64,000 nucleotides of DNA from Planctomycetota bacterium (GTDB taxonomy: Bacteria; Planctomycetota; UBA8742; UBA2392), in contig JAHBYA010000004.1 in the NCBI GenBank assembly GCA_019636195.1, positions 124,001 through 188,000 of the forward strand, written 5' to 3'. A model generated the notes under the pieces. The model was not told the origin of the DNA, searched no databases, and saw only the letters and a list, made by a program, of their open reading frames with translations. The position numbers and the translations under genes are program-made. Below are positions 62,446-64,000 of this stretch, in pieces (within the stretch, counting starts at the first letter, position 1; the number at the start of each line of letters is the position of its first letter).

Positions 62446-63099
62446 ATGTGCGGCCGCTTCTACGTACCTTCAGGCGCGATCGACAAAGCCGTGGCCGGCC
62501 TTGCGCCGGACCTGCAGCAGGCCATCCGCGATGCGATCAAGGAGTGGACCAGCGACCTGAACCAGCCCAAGCCCATGTGGGACATCCGCCCCACGCACCA
62601 ATACCCGGTTATCACCCATCGCGAGGTCATGCCGATGCGCTGGGGCTTCAAGACCGACAAGAGCAACGCCGTCTTCAACGCCAAGCGCGAAAGCATGCAC
62701 TTTTCGCTGTGGCGCGAGTGCCTTGTGTTGCGCCGTGCGCTGGTGCTGGTCGGCGGCTTCTACGAGTGGACCGGTCCCAAAGGCTCCAAGCAGGCTCACG
62801 CCATTGAACGCGCCGACGATTCGCCGCTGCTGCTGGCCGCGATCTACAACCATGACCCTGAACTGGGGCACTGCTTTTCCATAATCACGACGCCGGCCAC
62901 CCAGTGGATGCTGCCGCTGCACACGCGCATGCCCCTGATTCTGGATCCCGCGCAGGCGGGCAAATGGCTCAACCTTTCCCAGCCGCCCAAAGAAGTCAAA
63001 GGGCTGATGCAGCCGTACGAGGGCACGCTGCGCGAATACGCATGCCCTTCGCCGCGCAACGATGTGCCGCCGCGGCCGGCCCGGGACAAGCTGTTCTGA
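62446..63099 (+). CDS. SRAP/YedK-family DNA-protein crosslink protein
   Basis: A 217-residue SOS-response-associated peptidase-like protein that in relatives (YedK, HMCES) forms a thiazolidine link to abasic sites. The catalytic cysteine must be residue 2, which fixes the start at 62446 (MCGRFYVPSG); an ATG three codons earlier would bury it. Other family residues are NAKRES (Asn and Glu), LVGGFYEWTGP, and the catalytic His in LHTRMPLIL. Size and order are normal for the family. Confidence 0.94.
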   Translation: MCGRFYVPSGAIDKAVAGLAPDLQQAIRDAIKEWTSDLNQPKPMWDIRPTHQYPVITHREVMPMRWGFKTDKSNAVFNAKRESMHFSLWRECLVLRRALVLVGGFYEWTGPKGSKQAHAIERADDSPLLLAAIYNHDPELGHCFSIITTPATQWMLPLHTRMPLILDPAQAGKWLNLSQPPKEVKGLMQPYEGTLREYACPSPRNDVPPRPARDKLF

Positions 63100-63543
63100 T
63101 CAGGTGGCCGGCTTCAGGTCGCCCGGCTTGCGCAGCATCTTTTCGATTTCGCTGATGTGGTTTTCTTCGGACTGGATCATCTCACGGGCGTACTCTTCAA
63201 GGCGCACGTCTTTGTCTTCAACCAGCGCCAGCAGGTCGCGGTAGGCCTGCACGCCGCCCACTTCGTGCTCAATGCTTTCGCGCAGGATGTCTTCAATGTT
63301 GTGGCGCTCAGTCTCAAGCAGTTTGCCGATCTTCAGGCTGGGGTGGCCGCCGAGCGCGGTCACGTATTCGCCTGCGATGTGCGCGTGGGCCAGCGATTCA
63401 CTTGCCACGCCGCGGAACCACGCGACGATGGGAATGCGCGAATACCCGAAAATCATCAGCGAGTAATGGCTGTAGCGAACAACGCCCGCCAGCTCGATCT
63501 CCAGAATGTGGTTCAGCGCGTCAATGACCTTTTTCTTGTCCAT
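63100..63543 (-). CDS. Ferritin-like/bacterioferritin-type protein
   Basis: A 147-residue four-helix protein with GGAGG 5 nt before its ATG. It has the pattern of bacterioferritin: ELAGVVRYSHYSLMIFG in helix 1, ESLAHAHIAGEYVTALGGHP, and the second iron-binding pair in SEENHISEIEKML near the end. Most ferroxidase ligands appear to be kept. It may store or detoxify iron. The stop abuts the SRAP stop as the palindrome TGATCA. Confidence 0.85.
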   Translation of the reverse strand: MDKKKVIDALNHILEIELAGVVRYSHYSLMIFGYSRIPIVAWFRGVASESLAHAHIAGEYVTALGGHPSLKIGKLLETERHNIEDILRESIEHEVGGVQAYRDLLALVEDKDVRLEEYAREMIQSEENHISEIEKMLRKPGDLKPAT

Positions 63544-63600
63544 AGCGGCCTCCGGCGTGCAGTTTCCCACGTGTCACGCCCGGGTCAAGGCTGTCCCGGA

Positions 63601-63981
63601 CTATGCGCCAAGCTGCTTCCTGACGTCTGTCCAGACTTCTGCCGAATCAAGGTACTGTATCAGTGCGCGGCAGAATTTGTCGTCCAGCAGTTCGGCCAGT
63701 GTGTCGGGGTTGATCATCCTGATTGGCGGTGCCCAGCCCGAGTGGCCCCACTTGCTTGTGCGCTTGACACGCAGTTCCGGAATGCCCTTTTTCTTGAAAA
63801 GGGCTACGGGCAGGCCGAACTTCTCTGGCACCGTCATGGAGTGAAAGAGAACCAGGAATTCGCGGCCACCGGCTCGCTGGATATTGGCGCGTGTCATAGC
63901 ATGAAACCAGTTGCAGTAGGCCTGCCAGGCCTTGCTTGCCAATTCCGGGCTTGCCAGCAGGGTCTTGGGCGTGGGCAGCAT
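63601..63981 (-). CDS. Unknown protein, possibly cut by window edge
   Basis: At least 126 residues; the frame stays open beyond its first ATG to the window end, so the true start may lie outside. It has a basic N-terminal part (MTRANIQRAGGREFLVLFHS) and a mixed alpha/beta end (NPDTLAELLDDKFCRALIQY). No known motif is visible and no ribosome-binding site is seen before the ATG. Function unknown. Confidence 0.5.
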   Translation of the reverse strand: MLPTPKTLLASPELASKAWQAYCNWFHAMTRANIQRAGGREFLVLFHSMTVPEKFGLPVALFKKKGIPELRVKRTSKWGHSGWAPPIRMINPDTLAELLDDKFCRALIQYLDSAEVWTDVRKQLGA

Positions 63982-64000
63982 CGACGCTGCCTTTGCGCGT

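Noticed and set aside
1..64000. CRISPR array, insertion sequence, prophage or plasmid origin
   Set aside because: No direct repeats with unique spacers, transposase, integrase, phage structural or replication initiator gene was seen.

Overview
The window is a GC-rich, densely packed stretch of bacterial chromosome. It encodes 55 protein genes that I can support and one tRNA. The gene content suggests an unclassified Planctomycetota-like bacterium: two ECF sigma factors sitting next to large accessory proteins, three von Willebrand A (vWA) surface proteins, a serine/threonine kinase, many lipoproteins and secreted proteins of no known family, and a DUF2330-like protein. This placement is an inference from content and composition, because no rRNA or other strong taxonomic marker is present. 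I saw no insertion sequence, prophage, CRISPR array or plasmid function, so the region reads as ordinary core and lineage-specific chromosome.

Layout. 0-10 kb: the 3' part of ileS, purN, a VIT1-family metal transporter, a secreted VIT+vWA protein, two small unknown genes (one FlgM-like), a UbiD-family decarboxylase, tRNA-Leu(CAG) with its own terminator, and tatA. 10-19.6 kb: a zinc-ribbon membrane protein, a secreted TPR protein, the ergothioneine pair egtB-egtD, a dicarboxylate/amino-acid symporter, a quinoprotein sugar-dehydrogenase-like protein and a short-chain dehydrogenase. 19.6-26.6 kb: a three-gene ABC exporter (ATPase, FtsX-type permease, HlyD-type adaptor), then mutY and a secreted unknown. 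26.6-32.2 kb: an ECF sigma factor with two paralogous YfbK-like vWA proteins, a NapD-like small protein and aroF. 32.2-43.4 kb: a membrane-anchored propeller-like protein, an FprA-type ferredoxin-NADP reductase, an unknown cysteine-cluster protein, an aldehyde dehydrogenase, a membrane/secreted protein pair, a kinase with an N-terminal MshEN-like module, tmk and rpmB. 43.4-54.2 kb: mostly envelope proteins, plus a second ECF sigma cluster that includes a protein with an exact 26-residue repeat joined to an alpha-toroid domain. 54.2-64 kb: a HpnA-like epimerase, a polyprenyl diphosphate synthase, mobA under a giant PpiD-like protein, a LysM protein, a DNA-binding-like pair, an SRAP/YedK protein and a ferritin-like protein.

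How the genes relate. Several operons are visible from 1-8 nt overlaps: egtB-egtD, sugar dehydrogenase-SDR, ABC ATPase-permease, the 38.2/38.8 kb pair, the PpiD-like gene-mobA, and the LeuD-like gene-HpnA-like gene. The two sigma-factor clusters look like signalling cassettes in which the partner protein combines an anti-sigma-like cytosolic part, one membrane helix and an extracytoplasmic domain. Convergent genes are packed so tightly that stop codons touch or overlap at three places.

The most unusual features are: (1) a kinase whose N-terminus carries two 24-residue motifs of the c-di-GMP-receptor MshEN type; (2) the repeat-plus-toroid protein in the second sigma cluster; and (3) at least six families of short tandem repeats with 7-, 8- or 10-nt units. 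These repeats lie only between genes, resemble cyanobacterial STRR elements, and recur at several loci.
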